Assembly: GCF_013408415.1 (NCBI RefSeq)
Contig: NZ_JACCAA010000001.1
Location: 1-64,000 of the forward strand
Direction: 5' to 3'
Length of the DNA stretch: 64,000 nt
DNA from: Nocardioides daedukensis
Lineage (GTDB): Bacteria; Actinomycetota; Actinomycetes; Propionibacteriales; Nocardioidaceae
The notes under the pieces were generated by a model. It was not told the origin of the DNA and searched no databases. It saw only the letters and a list, made by a program, of their open reading frames with translations. The stretch's first letter is position 1, and every line of letters begins with the position of its first letter. Positions 24,640 to 33,139 of this stretch are shown here, one piece after another. The position numbers and the translations under genes are program-made.

Positions 24640-25683
24640 GTGACGAGTGCTGACCCGATTCAGTGGACGCTGGTGCGCGGTGCATTGCTTGTCGTCGGCG
24701 AGCCACCAGAGTCGTTCAACCTCAGCCTGACGCTGGGCGATGTGACCGTCGATGTCCTTGGGCCGGTCCAAAAGAATGACAAACTGCTCGGGATGTTGGC
24801 GGTGGCGCACGTCGACCTGGAGGCGGGTCCAGTCGCCGGAAAGACGGTCATCCTCCCGCATGAGTTGCGCGAGAAGGCGGAGTTCGCGCTCGAGATTGTG
24901 ACTCGGTTGGTCGGGTTGGATCGCGGTGTTGTGCATCGGACGGTGTCGACCATTCCGTGTCTGGGGTTTGTGCCGAGTGACCTGTCGATGCTCGAGGCGC
25001 TCGATGGGACAGATGTGGACCATTCGCGGCCGCCCGCGCCGATGGTTGGGCATGGTGCAAAGGGGATCCTGGACGAAGAGAAGGATGTTGCCCTGTTGCA
25101 AGACCGTTTGGACGGGGTGGTGTTGTTGAGCGAGGCATTCAACACCTCGGGCCCGGTGGGTCAGTTTACGCAGTTTTGGCGGTTCTTCGAGCGCGCGTTC
25201 AAACTCGGTCACACTGAGTTGACTCCGAAACTGAAGGAGTTCCTTGCAGGCTCGAAGCACGGGTTCGCCGACGCCGAAGTTCAGGAGTGGGTTGACGCCC
25301 GGAACCCCGCGGTTCACGCGAATCGCGGGACGACATTCACGCTGGACTCCGATGTTCTGCAGCACGTTCGCCGGATGACGGAGGCGGCGTACGACGTGCT
25401 GATGAACAAAGTGAATTGGTGGAGCAAGGACGCTGAGCGGCGGGACGCTTGGAGTGCTGCGTCGGGGTCTTCCGGTCCGAACTCGGACATGTTCCTGACA
25501 AAGGGCAAGGGCGCGGGCTTTCAGCTGCTTCTCACCGATGAGTTCGGATCATTCGTGTGCTCGATGGACGGGTCGTTTGAGCGCTACCTGCCGGAGGGCT
25601 TGTGGCTGCACTCGGAGGCAGATGGCGGCACCTTGAAGTGGAACGCCGTGCCGTTGGATGCGCTCACCGATGAGCCCCAGTAG
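24640..25683 (+). CDS. Hypothetical protein, 347 residues
   Basis: No family was recognised. The protein looks genuinely coding, with even hydrophobic/charged periodicity and no low-complexity tracts. The N-terminal third is strand-rich (WTLVRGALLVVGEPPESFNL), the middle is helical (FALEIVTRLVGLDRGVVH; FWRFFERAFKLGH), and VDARNPAVHANRGTTFTLD resembles the R-N-x-x-x-H motif of HEPN-like or DUF4145-type domains, though this is only a resemblance. The GTG start lies six bases after TAGGGT, so the mRNA may be leaderless. It stands alone in the accessory region. Confidence 0.65.
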   Translation: MTSADPIQWTLVRGALLVVGEPPESFNLSLTLGDVTVDVLGPVQKNDKLLGMLAVAHVDLEAGPVAGKTVILPHELREKAEFALEIVTRLVGLDRGVVHRTVSTIPCLGFVPSDLSMLEALDGTDVDHSRPPAPMVGHGAKGILDEEKDVALLQDRLDGVVLLSEAFNTSGPVGQFTQFWRFFERAFKLGHTELTPKLKEFLAGSKHGFADAEVQEWVDARNPAVHANRGTTFTLDSDVLQHVRRMTEAAYDVLMNKVNWWSKDAERRDAWSAASGSSGPNSDMFLTKGKGAGFQLLLTDEFGSFVCSMDGSFERYLPEGLWLHSEADGGTLKWNAVPLDALTDEPQ

Positions 25684-25974
25684 CGCGACGCACATCATCC
25701 GGGCGTCGCCTCAGCAGGCCTTGAGACCGAACGACGGGAGCGATCTGTAGCCGTCGCGCCGAGTACTCGTGTTCAGACATGAGCAGAGAATAGGAGGCCG
25801 CAAAAGATTGTTCGATGCAGCGGGTGAGCAATCCGCTCTTCGGGCGATCCGGATGCCGTCCCGCGCCGACAGGCGGGGGATAGACGCACGTCCAGTGGCC
25901 GCCGTTGCTGAGGCGTAGGCGCTTGGTAAGGCAGCCACTCGGTTGGCAACCTGCGTCTTAGGCGATACTTCAGC
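25684..25974. other. Gap with a possible 38-codon minus-strand frame
   Basis: No clear gene is present. On the minus strand a 38-codon frame from 25780 to 25664 (MSEHEYSARRLQIAPVV...) begins six bases after TATTCT, a promoter spacing seen at other leaderless starts here, but it overlaps the end of the 24640 gene and is too short to support alone. Confidence 0.3.
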
Positions 25975-26658
25975 GTGCACATTTCGGTCCCGCAGCGTCT
26001 CCGGGTGTCACCGAGGCTAGTCCCGGCGCTGACTCTGGTTTTCGCCGGCGTCATTGCCGTGAGTCTGATCTTCGCTACGACCGACGTGACATGGAGATCT
26101 GTTTGGATCGGTCTCGGCGCGACATGTCTATCTGCGGGCTTAGTCGACCTGAGTGCCGTTCTGGAGCGGCGACGTCAGATGCTTCCCGTTGAGCGTCTCG
26201 CAGCCAACCGCATCGGCAGGCTGGGCCAGCTCGTGTTTGCGCTGATCGACGTCATGTTTGAGGGCTACCGCAAGGAGGAGTCGGAGGGGCATATCGAGTC
26301 ACTGCGAGCGCTTCCCGACGGGCCCGTGGATTGGACTACCGCGGCCGCGATACACCCCCCGAGGAGCAGGGCGCAGAGAGCCGTCGAGCTCACCGAGGAA
26401 ATCCGGAATCTCCAATCGGAGTGCATAGCGTTCGCGGCCGCTGGAGTGCTCGGACGGGAGTTTGAGGCGTTGGACCAGGCAATCAATTCGTCAACGGCGT
26501 TCGGCATCGCCAAAGTCGCCAGGGTGGCGCCTCGGCAGCGGTCCAGCAAGGTGCTCAGCGACTCCGCCGCCGATCTGATCGCCGATCTGCAGCCTCATCT
26601 CATCCGCGCAAGCGAGATCGCTGGCCCGACCTGGAAGTTCGGCACGCCGAACTTCTAA
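25975..26658 (+). CDS. Hypothetical protein with two N-terminal membrane helices
   Basis: This 227-residue protein has two membrane helices close to the N-terminus (VPALTLVFAGVIAVSLIFAT and SVWIGLGATCLSAGLVDLSA) and a soluble helical remainder of about 150 residues facing the cytosol. The GTG start is about 10 bases after GATACT. No family was recognised. Small membrane-anchored proteins of this shape occur in defence and stress islands, but nothing in the sequence fixes a role. Confidence 0.6.
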   Translation: MHISVPQRLRVSPRLVPALTLVFAGVIAVSLIFATTDVTWRSVWIGLGATCLSAGLVDLSAVLERRRQMLPVERLAANRIGRLGQLVFALIDVMFEGYRKEESEGHIESLRALPDGPVDWTTAAAIHPPRSRAQRAVELTEEIRNLQSECIAFAAAGVLGREFEALDQAINSSTAFGIAKVARVAPRQRSSKVLSDSAADLIADLQPHLIRASEIAGPTWKFGTPNF

Positions 26659-26696
26659 GGCGGGCGGAGGACTGCTTGGGACTGCAGCACGAATGC

Positions 26697-26712
26697 TCGC
26701 GGTGGAATGACG
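26697..26712 (+). repeat. Dispersed element copy: TCGCGGTGGAATGACG
   Basis: This 16-bp sequence lies 39 bp after the stop of the membrane protein gene at 26658. It is identical to the copy at 33670 and similar to several others placed after plus-strand genes in this region. Confidence 0.4.
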
Positions 26713-26791
26713 TAGCCAACCGCAGTCGAGCGTGGACGGCGCGCAGGACAGGCACAGCAGCCCGCGACCGGGGAGCGCGGGCTCTGGTGAG

Positions 26792-27088
26792 TCAGTCGGC
26801 CACGGGAACGCCGTACTTGTCCGCCAGGCCAAGGACATGAGGGCACGGCTGAAGATTTCCGCACGACGCGGTCTGCGGCGGATTATCCGTAGCGAGGCCG
26901 GCTACACCGGGTGTGATGCGCCAGTGGGTCTTGAGCAATTCACGATCCGCACAAAGAGACTCCAAGGCCTCTTCGACCTCTGCAGTGCTCCAAGCGCTTC
27001 CATTGGGATGACGGAGCGGAGTGCCGCCCTCCAAGGTCGTGATCTGGGAGGTCAATTCGTCATAGATGCGTTCGTGTATGTCGGCCAC
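26792..27088 (-). CDS. Small hypothetical protein
   Basis: This 98-residue frame has a coding-like composition: an amphipathic start (ADIHERIYDELTSQITTLEG), a helix ALESLCADRELLKTHWRI and a C-terminal tail with Cys in SCGNLQPCPHVLG. A GTG at 27112 would add eight residues. No homologue is recognised. It is the only confident minus-strand gene in this part of the island apart from the broken hydrolase. Confidence 0.5.
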   Translation of the reverse strand: MADIHERIYDELTSQITTLEGGTPLRHPNGSAWSTAEVEEALESLCADRELLKTHWRITPGVAGLATDNPPQTASCGNLQPCPHVLGLADKYGVPVAD

Positions 27089-27328
27089 ATAGGGAGTCTG
27101 CCTTAGTCGCACGGTCCGACAACGTTGAGCCCGCGAAGTGCTCCACCCGGCACGTGGAATGCATTTTGGGATTCGTACCGATGGTGCGCACTGAAGTCGC
27201 CACCTGAGCGCAGATGCGCCAGACAATCACCACGTCACCTACGCCGACCTCGTCCGTGTGGGCGGAGGTCGCTACCGCCTCGCGTAGCGGACAAGCGGCG
27301 AAGTGACGCAGTCCTTGGCGACGTTCGC

Positions 27329-28131
27329 CTAGCCCGAACGCGACGGCGGATGGGTATGACAGAACTCGCGCACGGCCCGGTTCACCTGCTCGGGCCGTTC
27401 CAGATGGCTCAGGTGCCCTGCGTCGTTGATCACGACGAGCGTCGAGTTCGGGATCGCCTCGTGGAACTGGTGCGCGACGCTCAGGGGCGAGCGAACGTCC
27501 TGCCGTCCCCAGATCAGCAGGGTGGGGACGGCGATCTGAGGTAGCAGGTCGCTGAGATCGGTCTGGGCCATGATCGACAACGCGCTGCGAAGGGTGTCCG
27601 GCCGGACGTCGGCAGCGATGGCCGCGAGCAGGGGTAAGAACTCTTCCGGCGGGTCGTTGGCGAAGACCCCGGGAAGGGTGAGGTCGAAGACCTCGCCCTG
27701 GACGGAGAGCATTTCCGCGTGCTCGTAGCCCGCGCCTTTACCTCATCTGCGGGCAGTGACCCCTTCCACCCGGCGTAGGTGCCGATCAGGATCAGGGTCG
27801 CGACGTGCTCAGGATGACGGCGGTAGAACTCGAGCAGCACCGTGCCACCCCAGGAAATGCCTGCGATGTGCGCTGGCCCGAGATCGAGGGTCTCGAGCCA
27901 TGCGGCGAGTCCATCCGCGATGTCCGCCAGGTCGAAGTCGTCGGGAAGGTCCGAAGAACTGCCAGCGCCCGGTTCATCCCAGGCGAGGACGGTGAACTCG
28001 TCGGTCAGGTCCGCGAACTGCGGTGCCCAGATGCGGCTGTCCTCGGCCGCGCCGTGGACGAACACCAAGGGCGGTCCCTCGCCGTCGCGTTGGTAGGCGA
28101 TCGTGAGACCGCCCGTCTCGACAAGTTGCAC
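27329..28131 (-). pseudogene. Frameshifted alpha/beta hydrolase
   Basis: Two overlapping minus-strand frames together make one alpha/beta hydrolase. The first (from 28131) carries LVFVHGAAEDSRIWAPQF and the nucleophile elbow GISWGG; the second (to 27329) carries TLLIWGRQDVRSPL and the catalytic His in DAGHLSHLERPE. Reading continues from one to the other if one G is restored in the GGG run (minus strand) at 27729-27731, giving K-A-R-G-Y-E-H-A-E-M. A single-base deletion, biological or a sequencing error in a homopolymer, explains the break. The GTG at 28131 is preceded by GGAGAG. Confidence 0.75.
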
Positions 28132-28300
28132 CTCTCCAAAGTACTCGGGCCGAGCACGGTTGGGCTCCAGAGGCACAGGCGGTGGAAAGACGCACGTCGA
28201 GTGCGACTGCGTCTGCCCTCGCGGTGGCATGGGGCAGACGGACCTGACACTGCCTCGATGCACCACACCCCGGCTCCAAAGACGATTAGAGTTCGGACCC

Positions 28301-28849
28301 ATGGACGTGTCCACCGCACTCGCTACGGCTGGCATTAGTGCGACAGTGAGCGCGCTTGTTTCCCTGGCAGCGGTCTCCTCAGTCACTATCCGACAGGAAC
28401 GAGCCAAGCGCCGCGAGAACGCCCGTGAGACGCTTCGCGAAACGGTTCAGCCGCTCCAGCACACGCTGTCCCGGTACATCTTCGGGGCCGGTCGCGCGAA
28501 AGCCCCCCGCGATCTAGGTGGCGCGATGGCGCTGGACGACCTGGCAGACGCCATCCGCGTGACTCAGGCAGCCGAGCCTCTCCCCAGATGGCGGCGGGGT
28601 CTGGTCCGACGACGGCTGGGGCGCATCTACGGCAAAGGCGTCATGACTCTGATCCGCGACTACCCAATCAGCCCGGGAGCGGCCCCAGAGGGAGCGGTGA
28701 CCATGTGGCTGACAGCCGCTCTGCTCCAGATTGACTTGCCGGACCACCCCAACCGGTCGCTCCTGCATCGCACATACTCCAACCTGACGTCGACTGACAG
28801 CGGAAGAACTCTGGCGCGGGAACTCCGGTTGCTACGCGAGGCTCGTTAG
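28301..28849 (+). CDS. Hypothetical protein with N-terminal membrane helix
   Basis: This 182-residue protein has one N-terminal hydrophobic helix (residues about 5-28, ISATVSALVSLAAVSSVTI) followed by a basic, helical cytoplasmic part (QERAKRRENARETLRETV). The ATG lies downstream of a TAGAGT box. The family is not recognised. The layout, one helix then a charged coil, resembles the product at 33140 in this region, but the sequences do not align obviously. Confidence 0.55.
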   Translation: MDVSTALATAGISATVSALVSLAAVSSVTIRQERAKRRENARETLRETVQPLQHTLSRYIFGAGRAKAPRDLGGAMALDDLADAIRVTQAAEPLPRWRRGLVRRRLGRIYGKGVMTLIRDYPISPGAAPEGAVTMWLTAALLQIDLPDHPNRSLLHRTYSNLTSTDSGRTLARELRLLREAR

Positions 28850-29095
28850 CCGCAGCGGAGCTGCGCGGGAGACCCATCCTGCAACCGAGTACAGAGACCT
28901 CGTAGCGGCCGCGAGAGACGGTCTAACCCGCATCAAGCAGCTACGGCCAACGGCGGATGTGTGCGCGCAATCATGGCGGACTGACGTACATTCGCTGGCC
29001 CTGATCGGCTTGTCTGAAACAATCAGCTGTGCCGCTGGGGCCCATAAGCAACTGAAGTCGAGTCGTCTGTCGGTCATAACGGGCACCATGACCAC

Positions 29096-29317
29096 ATGAG
29101 CAGACGATTGACAAACGAGATGACCGGGGAGACGACCCACCGAATCCGTGACGACGGCCGCATCACGGACGAGCAGACCGGCGAGACAACCCACCGGCTA
29201 CGCCCAGATGGCCGCGTCACCGACGAGCGGACAGGCGAGACCACCCATCGGGTCCGTGACGAACGTCGTCTGACAGACCAAAGGGCCGGTCAGACGACTC
29301 ATCGAATCCGCGACTGA
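29096..29317 (+). CDS. Small protein of 18-residue TGETTHR tandem repeats
   Basis: This 73-residue protein is almost entirely repeat: after MSRRLTNEMT come three 18-residue units beginning GETTHR (residues 11-28, 29-46, 47-64) and a partial fourth, GQTTHRIRD. The unit reads GETTHRhRxDxRhTDExT, where h is a hydrophobic residue. Alternating polar and hydrophobic residues with a turn per unit suggest stacked beta-hairpins. It is highly charged and probably soluble. No family was recognised. Confidence 0.65.
   Translation: MSRRLTNEMTGETTHRIRDDGRITDEQTGETTHRLRPDGRVTDERTGETTHRVRDERRLTDQRAGQTTHRIRD
29126..29314 (+). repeat. 54-bp tandem coding repeat, 3.5 copies
   Basis: The units lie at 29126-29179, 29180-29233, 29234-29287 and the half unit 29288-29314. 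They differ at many third positions while keeping the protein pattern, which points to an old repeat maintained by selection rather than a recent slippage. Confidence 0.7.
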
Positions 29318-29389
29318 ACGAGTGCCAACTAGTTGGCCGGGTCGCACTGCCGGGCCGGGTTCGTATGCAGCGCATCGCGGCGGCCCAGC

Positions 29390-29405
29390 TCGCGGTGTTA
29401 TGACG
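29390..29405 (+). repeat. Dispersed element copy (TCGCGGTGTTATGACG)
   Basis: It differs from the 26697 copy at two of 16 positions and lies 73 bp after the stop of the TGETTHR gene, with a GCTC left flank shared with the 26697 copy. Confidence 0.35.
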
Positions 29406-29459
29406 CACATTCGCAGGACTACGGCACAGGGGCCATCGCACCGGATACCGTCAGGGACT

Positions 29460-30311
29460 GTGACCTTCTCCGCGAACGTGCTCCGTGTCCTGATCGCTTC
29501 ACCGTCCGACACCGCCGAGCTGCGCGACGCCGTCGAACACGCGCTTCATGGGTGGAACGGCGACAGGTCGGCCGCCTCGTCCGTGGTGCTGTTGCCGCGC
29601 AGGTGGGAGACCAACGCGGTTCCAGAACTGACCGGCGAAGACGGCCAGACTGTCATCAATCGGCAGTTGGTCGACGAGGCCGACGTTGTCATCGGGATCT
29701 TCCATTCGAAGCTCGGCCAAGAGACGCCACGGTACGCGTCAGGGACTGCGGAGGAACTCCATGAGGCGAAGGACGCCGGCAAGCGGGTCCACGTCTACTT
29801 CTCGTCGATGCCGATCGACCGTGCACACGTTAACCCGCAGGCGCTCGCGACGCTCGAAGCATTCAAGAACGAGATCGAGAAGCTAGGTCTATACGGGTCG
29901 TTCGACACCCCTGGGTCGTTGAAGGACCAGGTGAGGCGAGCGATCGAGGCTGACATCGTGGCGCTCAAGCTGGGTGCACCGATCGACACGCGAAACCCCG
30001 TCAGAGAAGGCGCCGCGCTCCAGGCTCGTGCGGTGAAGGCGGGAACCTCATATCAACTGAACCTTCGGAACACTGGAGACACTGACGCGGAGGACATCTC
30101 GTTCGAGCTCACGCCGACTGGAGATGACCCCGACTCCGAGGCGCCGATGATTCTGACCGATCCCGGCCCGTTTACTCTTCCACGGCACGGTGGGGAGATT
30201 TCGGTCCCGGTCATCTTGTCGTGGGGGACGGCTTCGCATGTGACGATCTCGTTCGAGTGGTCCGAAGCTGGCGTCGCGAAAGCGTCGTCCCACACGGTGT
30301 CGTTCTTCTGA
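29460..30311 (+). CDS. DUF4062 domain protein with C-terminal beta-sandwich domain
   Basis: This 283-residue protein starts with a DUF4062-like domain: VLRVLIASPSDTAELRDAV, then LVDEADVVIGIFHSKLGQETPRYASGT and AEELHEAKDAGKRVHVYF. The family has a TIR/nucleoside-deoxyribosyltransferase-like fold and is often the N-terminal part of signalling or defence proteins. The last 90 residues are strand-rich (YQLNLRNTGDTDAEDISFEL) and look like an immunoglobulin-type domain. The GTG at 29460 was chosen because the domain begins there; an ATG 20 codons upstream is possible. No effector domain is attached. Confidence 0.7.
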   Translation: MTFSANVLRVLIASPSDTAELRDAVEHALHGWNGDRSAASSVVLLPRRWETNAVPELTGEDGQTVINRQLVDEADVVIGIFHSKLGQETPRYASGTAEELHEAKDAGKRVHVYFSSMPIDRAHVNPQALATLEAFKNEIEKLGLYGSFDTPGSLKDQVRRAIEADIVALKLGAPIDTRNPVREGAALQARAVKAGTSYQLNLRNTGDTDAEDISFELTPTGDDPDSEAPMILTDPGPFTLPRHGGEISVPVILSWGTASHVTISFEWSEAGVAKASSHTVSFF

Positions 30312-30373
30312 GATCGGAGTCGCCCGCACGGCCCGATTTTCTCAAGCACAGCCGCAGCTCCGCCTGGGAGCGA

Positions 30374-30547
30374 CTACGACCGGTACCTGCGCCAGAAGTA
30401 CGGGTAAGGGACCGGCTCAGTGGCCCTGACGACCATGTGGCCACATGGGGTGACGTAGCAGTTGAGAGAATGATGGGGCCAGGGCTCGCCCATTTTCAGA
30501 TTGCATTCCGGGCACGCGCCCCACGGTCCTGCTTCGTCCTCCCGCAT
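30374..30547 (-). CDS. Small zinc-ribbon-like protein, 57 residues
   Basis: The frame begins at the ATG at 30547 and reads MREDEAGPWGACPECNLKMG, continues with a Cys near residue 34 and a TPCGH motif, and ends in YPYFWRRYRS. The pattern Cys-x2-Cys...Cys-x4-Cys-Gly-His suggests a zinc ribbon. It is antisense to nothing, sits in a 459-bp gap, and its composition is more protein-like than the other frames. TTAGGCAT precedes the start at leaderless distance. The family is not recognised. Confidence 0.45.
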   Translation of the reverse strand: MREDEAGPWGACPECNLKMGEPWPHHSLNCYVTPCGHMVVRATEPVPYPYFWRRYRS

Positions 30548-30672
30548 GACGCATGCCTAACCAGCAAGCCCTCAGAGGGCTACAGCGGACATGGCCACCG
30601 TCGGCGCCAACTACCCTCGTGAGACGCAGTGCCTGCGTGCTGTGGTTCGACCCACAACTGCTCGTGGTCCGC

Positions 30673-30688
30673 AAGCGGTGGTATGACG
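30673..30688 (+). repeat. Dispersed element copy (AAGCGGTGGTATGACG)
   Basis: It differs from the 26697 copy at three of 16 positions. It lies in the gap before the DUF3644 gene, in the same orientation as the other copies. Confidence 0.3.
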
Positions 30689-30770
30689 CATTCCGGACCC
30701 GCCTGCCGGCTGTGCAACAACTGCGAGTGGAGTCCAGGGGTTGGGCGCGGCATGCTGTGCTGCCAAGCTG

Positions 30771-31925
30771 ATGGGGGAGCACGACCGAGTCGCCGCATCA
30801 AGGTTCTCACCCCCGAGGCAGTCACGCATCATCACGGGTAGCCTGATTCCGCCTCGGACCAGGCTCATCTTCGATACCGTTAAACGTGCGCTTGAATCTT
30901 GCGCGGAGCCTTACTTCTCTAAGGATCATCTATTGGCCGCGCCGTATGTGTCTCACCCGAAGCTGATCGAGAATTCCTTCGCAGCGATGCTGTCGGCAAT
31001 CGAGGTCTACAACAAGCCTCAGATGACATACCGTGACGAAGTCACCGTCATGCTGGTGGTCAACGCCTGGGAGCTGGCGCTGAAGGCTGCGCTTCGTAAG
31101 AAAGGTTTCTCCGTCTTCTACCGCAAGGAGCGAGGCGAGACGTATCGGTCACTCACGCTCGACGATGCCTTAGGGCGGGTGAATGCGAAAGGGCTTTGGC
31201 CAAAGACAGTCGCTGGCCCTGCGCTGGTCGCCAACATCAAGGCTCTGTCGGAGTACCGGAACCGGGCGACCCACCTCTACAACAACCCGGGCTTGAGCGC
31301 AGTGATTTACCGGTTTATGCAACAGAATGTACTCAATTACCGGGACTTCATGCTCGCCCAGTTTGATAAAGATTTCGCAGATTCCATCACCTGGCAACTT
31401 TTGCCTTTGGGTGCAACTGCTCCGGCAGACAGTGTGAAGTTTATGCGCAAAACTAATACGGCCGGCTCGTCCGCAGAGCTCCATGATTTTATCGACGAAC
31501 TGCGTGCCTACATGAGTACGGCTGAGGCCGCAGGCGGTGACATGGCTCGCGTTGCGACCGTGTACGACATCAACCTGCAATCGGTACGCAACATGAAGGC
31601 TGCCGACCTAGTGGTTGCCGTCGACCCGAAAGGCGCGGAGACGGTGGTCGTGAAGAAGACTGACCCAAACACCACTCACCCGTACAGCTTGAAGGATCTG
31701 CTCAAACTCGTGAACAAGCGGAGGAGCGGGCGCGATCTTACGACTTACGATCACACGGCCCTGTGTTGGGACGAAAAGTTGAGGGAGAACCCGAAGTACT
31801 CGTGGAAGCACAGCAACGCGCCAGCTCCTATGTGGTCGAACGACGCAGCTACGCATCTCGCGGGCCTGACAGATGACTACGTGGACGACGTCAAGGCCCG
31901 CTACACGGAAAGTCGAAAGAAGTAG
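30771..31925 (+). CDS. DUF3644 domain-containing protein
   Basis: This 384-residue protein contains a DUF3644 domain (about residues 65-200). The hallmark helices are LVVNAWELALKAALRKKG, FYRKERGETYRSLTLDDAL, the SEYRNRATHLYN motif and VLNYRDFMLAQF. DUF3644 is related to HEPN/Swt1-type helical domains and often occurs next to defence genes; R-N-x3-H is the HEPN-like ribonuclease signature. The start is uncertain: the ATG at 30771 was chosen, but the first 25 residues look unconserved. Base composition is lower in GC, with codons such as AAA and TTT, than in neighbouring core genes, consistent with transfer. Confidence 0.72.
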   Translation: MGEHDRVAASRFSPPRQSRIITGSLIPPRTRLIFDTVKRALESCAEPYFSKDHLLAAPYVSHPKLIENSFAAMLSAIEVYNKPQMTYRDEVTVMLVVNAWELALKAALRKKGFSVFYRKERGETYRSLTLDDALGRVNAKGLWPKTVAGPALVANIKALSEYRNRATHLYNNPGLSAVIYRFMQQNVLNYRDFMLAQFDKDFADSITWQLLPLGATAPADSVKFMRKTNTAGSSAELHDFIDELRAYMSTAEAAGGDMARVATVYDINLQSVRNMKAADLVVAVDPKGAETVVVKKTDPNTTHPYSLKDLLKLVNKRRSGRDLTTYDHTALCWDEKLRENPKYSWKHSNAPAPMWSNDAATHLAGLTDDYVDDVKARYTESRKK

Positions 31926-32051
31926 TCGCCGGTGCCCCGGAGCAGGCACAATGCATCGTCGGGTGTTGCCTCACGGCTTTGCTCTGGAAGGGTCGCCCAA
32001 CCCCGGGGTGGCAACGTGTGCGTCATTCTGGGCGCAAAGGACGCATGACGT

Positions 32052-32964
32052 TCAGGCTCCCGCGACGTAGGCAGTGAGGAAATGGACGCCGTGACGGTCG
32101 AGGTTGCCGCGAGCACGGTCATAGTGCTCGGTTGTGCGGGGGTCCGCGTGGCGGGGCCAGGATCTGGGCGTCGCGTAGCGGGACTCCGGCATCGAGAGCG
32201 TTGGTGATGGCGGCGTGGCGCAGTGAGTGCGGGCTGATGTGTCGCGGGATGCCGGCAACCCTTGTGATCCTGGCAACCATGCGATAGGCGTCACGGCGGT
32301 CGATCGGACGACCTGTGGTGGGTCGCAGGACGAGTGGCCCACTTGTTCGCTGACCTCGCCATGCCTCCACGACGCGGAGGACAGGGACGGTGAATGGCAT
32401 GGTGGCGGGCTTGTTCCCTTTGCTGACCAGGTGCAGTACCCGGTGCCCGCGCAGGATCTCGGCGTAATCCTCGATGCGTACTGCGACGGCCTCGGATGCG
32501 CGCAGGGTGTTGATGCCGAGGAGAAACGCCAGCGCCCCGTGGTGGACAGTCAGGGTCTGGGCGACCTGGAGGAAGCGGATCAGTTCGAGGCGGTCGAGCC
32601 CTTGGGTGCGGGACTCGTCGTGCTGGACCTTGGGAAGGCGCGCGTAGACCGCTGGGTCGGCCGCAATCAGCCCGTCGATGTGTGCGAACCGGAAGAATCC
32701 GCGGACCCCGTGCATCATTGTCACGATCGAGGAGTCCATCAGACCGGTGTCGCCGAGCTGATGGATGTACAGCTCGACGTGTGCCCGCTGGATTCCGAGG
32801 AGGGGATCCAATCCGTGGTCCTCGCCCCAAGTGAACCAGCGTCCGAGCTGGTAGGCGTACAGCTTGTGCGTGCGTCCCGAGTAGCGAGCGAGGTAGGAGA
32901 CCGCAGCCTACTGCGCTGTGGTCATCGTGGTGGGCTGGAACGGGAAGACGGTCGACTCGGACAT
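32052..32964 (-). pseudogene. Tyrosine recombinase/integrase, twice interrupted
   Basis: Translated from the ATG at 32964 (GGAG seven bases upstream), the frame hits an in-frame TAG at codon 19 (32908-32910), then reads an integrase N-terminal domain (YLARYSGRTHKLYAYQLGRW) and catalytic domain with the Arg in NTLRASEAVAVR and HSLRHAAI. An extra G in the GGGG run (plus strand) at 32153-32156 shifts the frame just before the end; in the shifted frame the normal C-terminus follows with the catalytic Tyr in TTEHYDRA. Two independent lesions make this a decayed integrase, probably of the element that built the island. Confidence 0.82.
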
Positions 32965-33139
32965 GGAACACTCCGTGCCGCGGCTGGCTTGGCCCAGCCC
33001 GCCCACCGCCAACGCACCGAGCACCTGAACTCGCGACGCTAGTCCGGCACCGGACTCAGCGCGTCCGCAGGCGGCGGCAAGACCTTCACACTATTGACGG
33101 CGCGCGGCATTGTCGGTGGTTCAGTGCACACTTTCGGTC

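Noticed and set aside
26655..26864. Minus-strand reading with CCACP and YVIPPR, and similar readings near 30600 and 35400
   Set aside because: The shared CV(I/T)PP residues come from the DNA-level dispersed element read in the same frame. Flanking residues are unrelated and stops interrupt the 33670 copy.
28861..29095. An open plus-strand frame reading TEYRDLVAAARDGLTRIKQL in the gap after the 28301 gene
   Set aside because: It looks partly protein-like but has no ATG or early GTG start, and its length is within chance for this GC content. It could be a decayed downstream gene.
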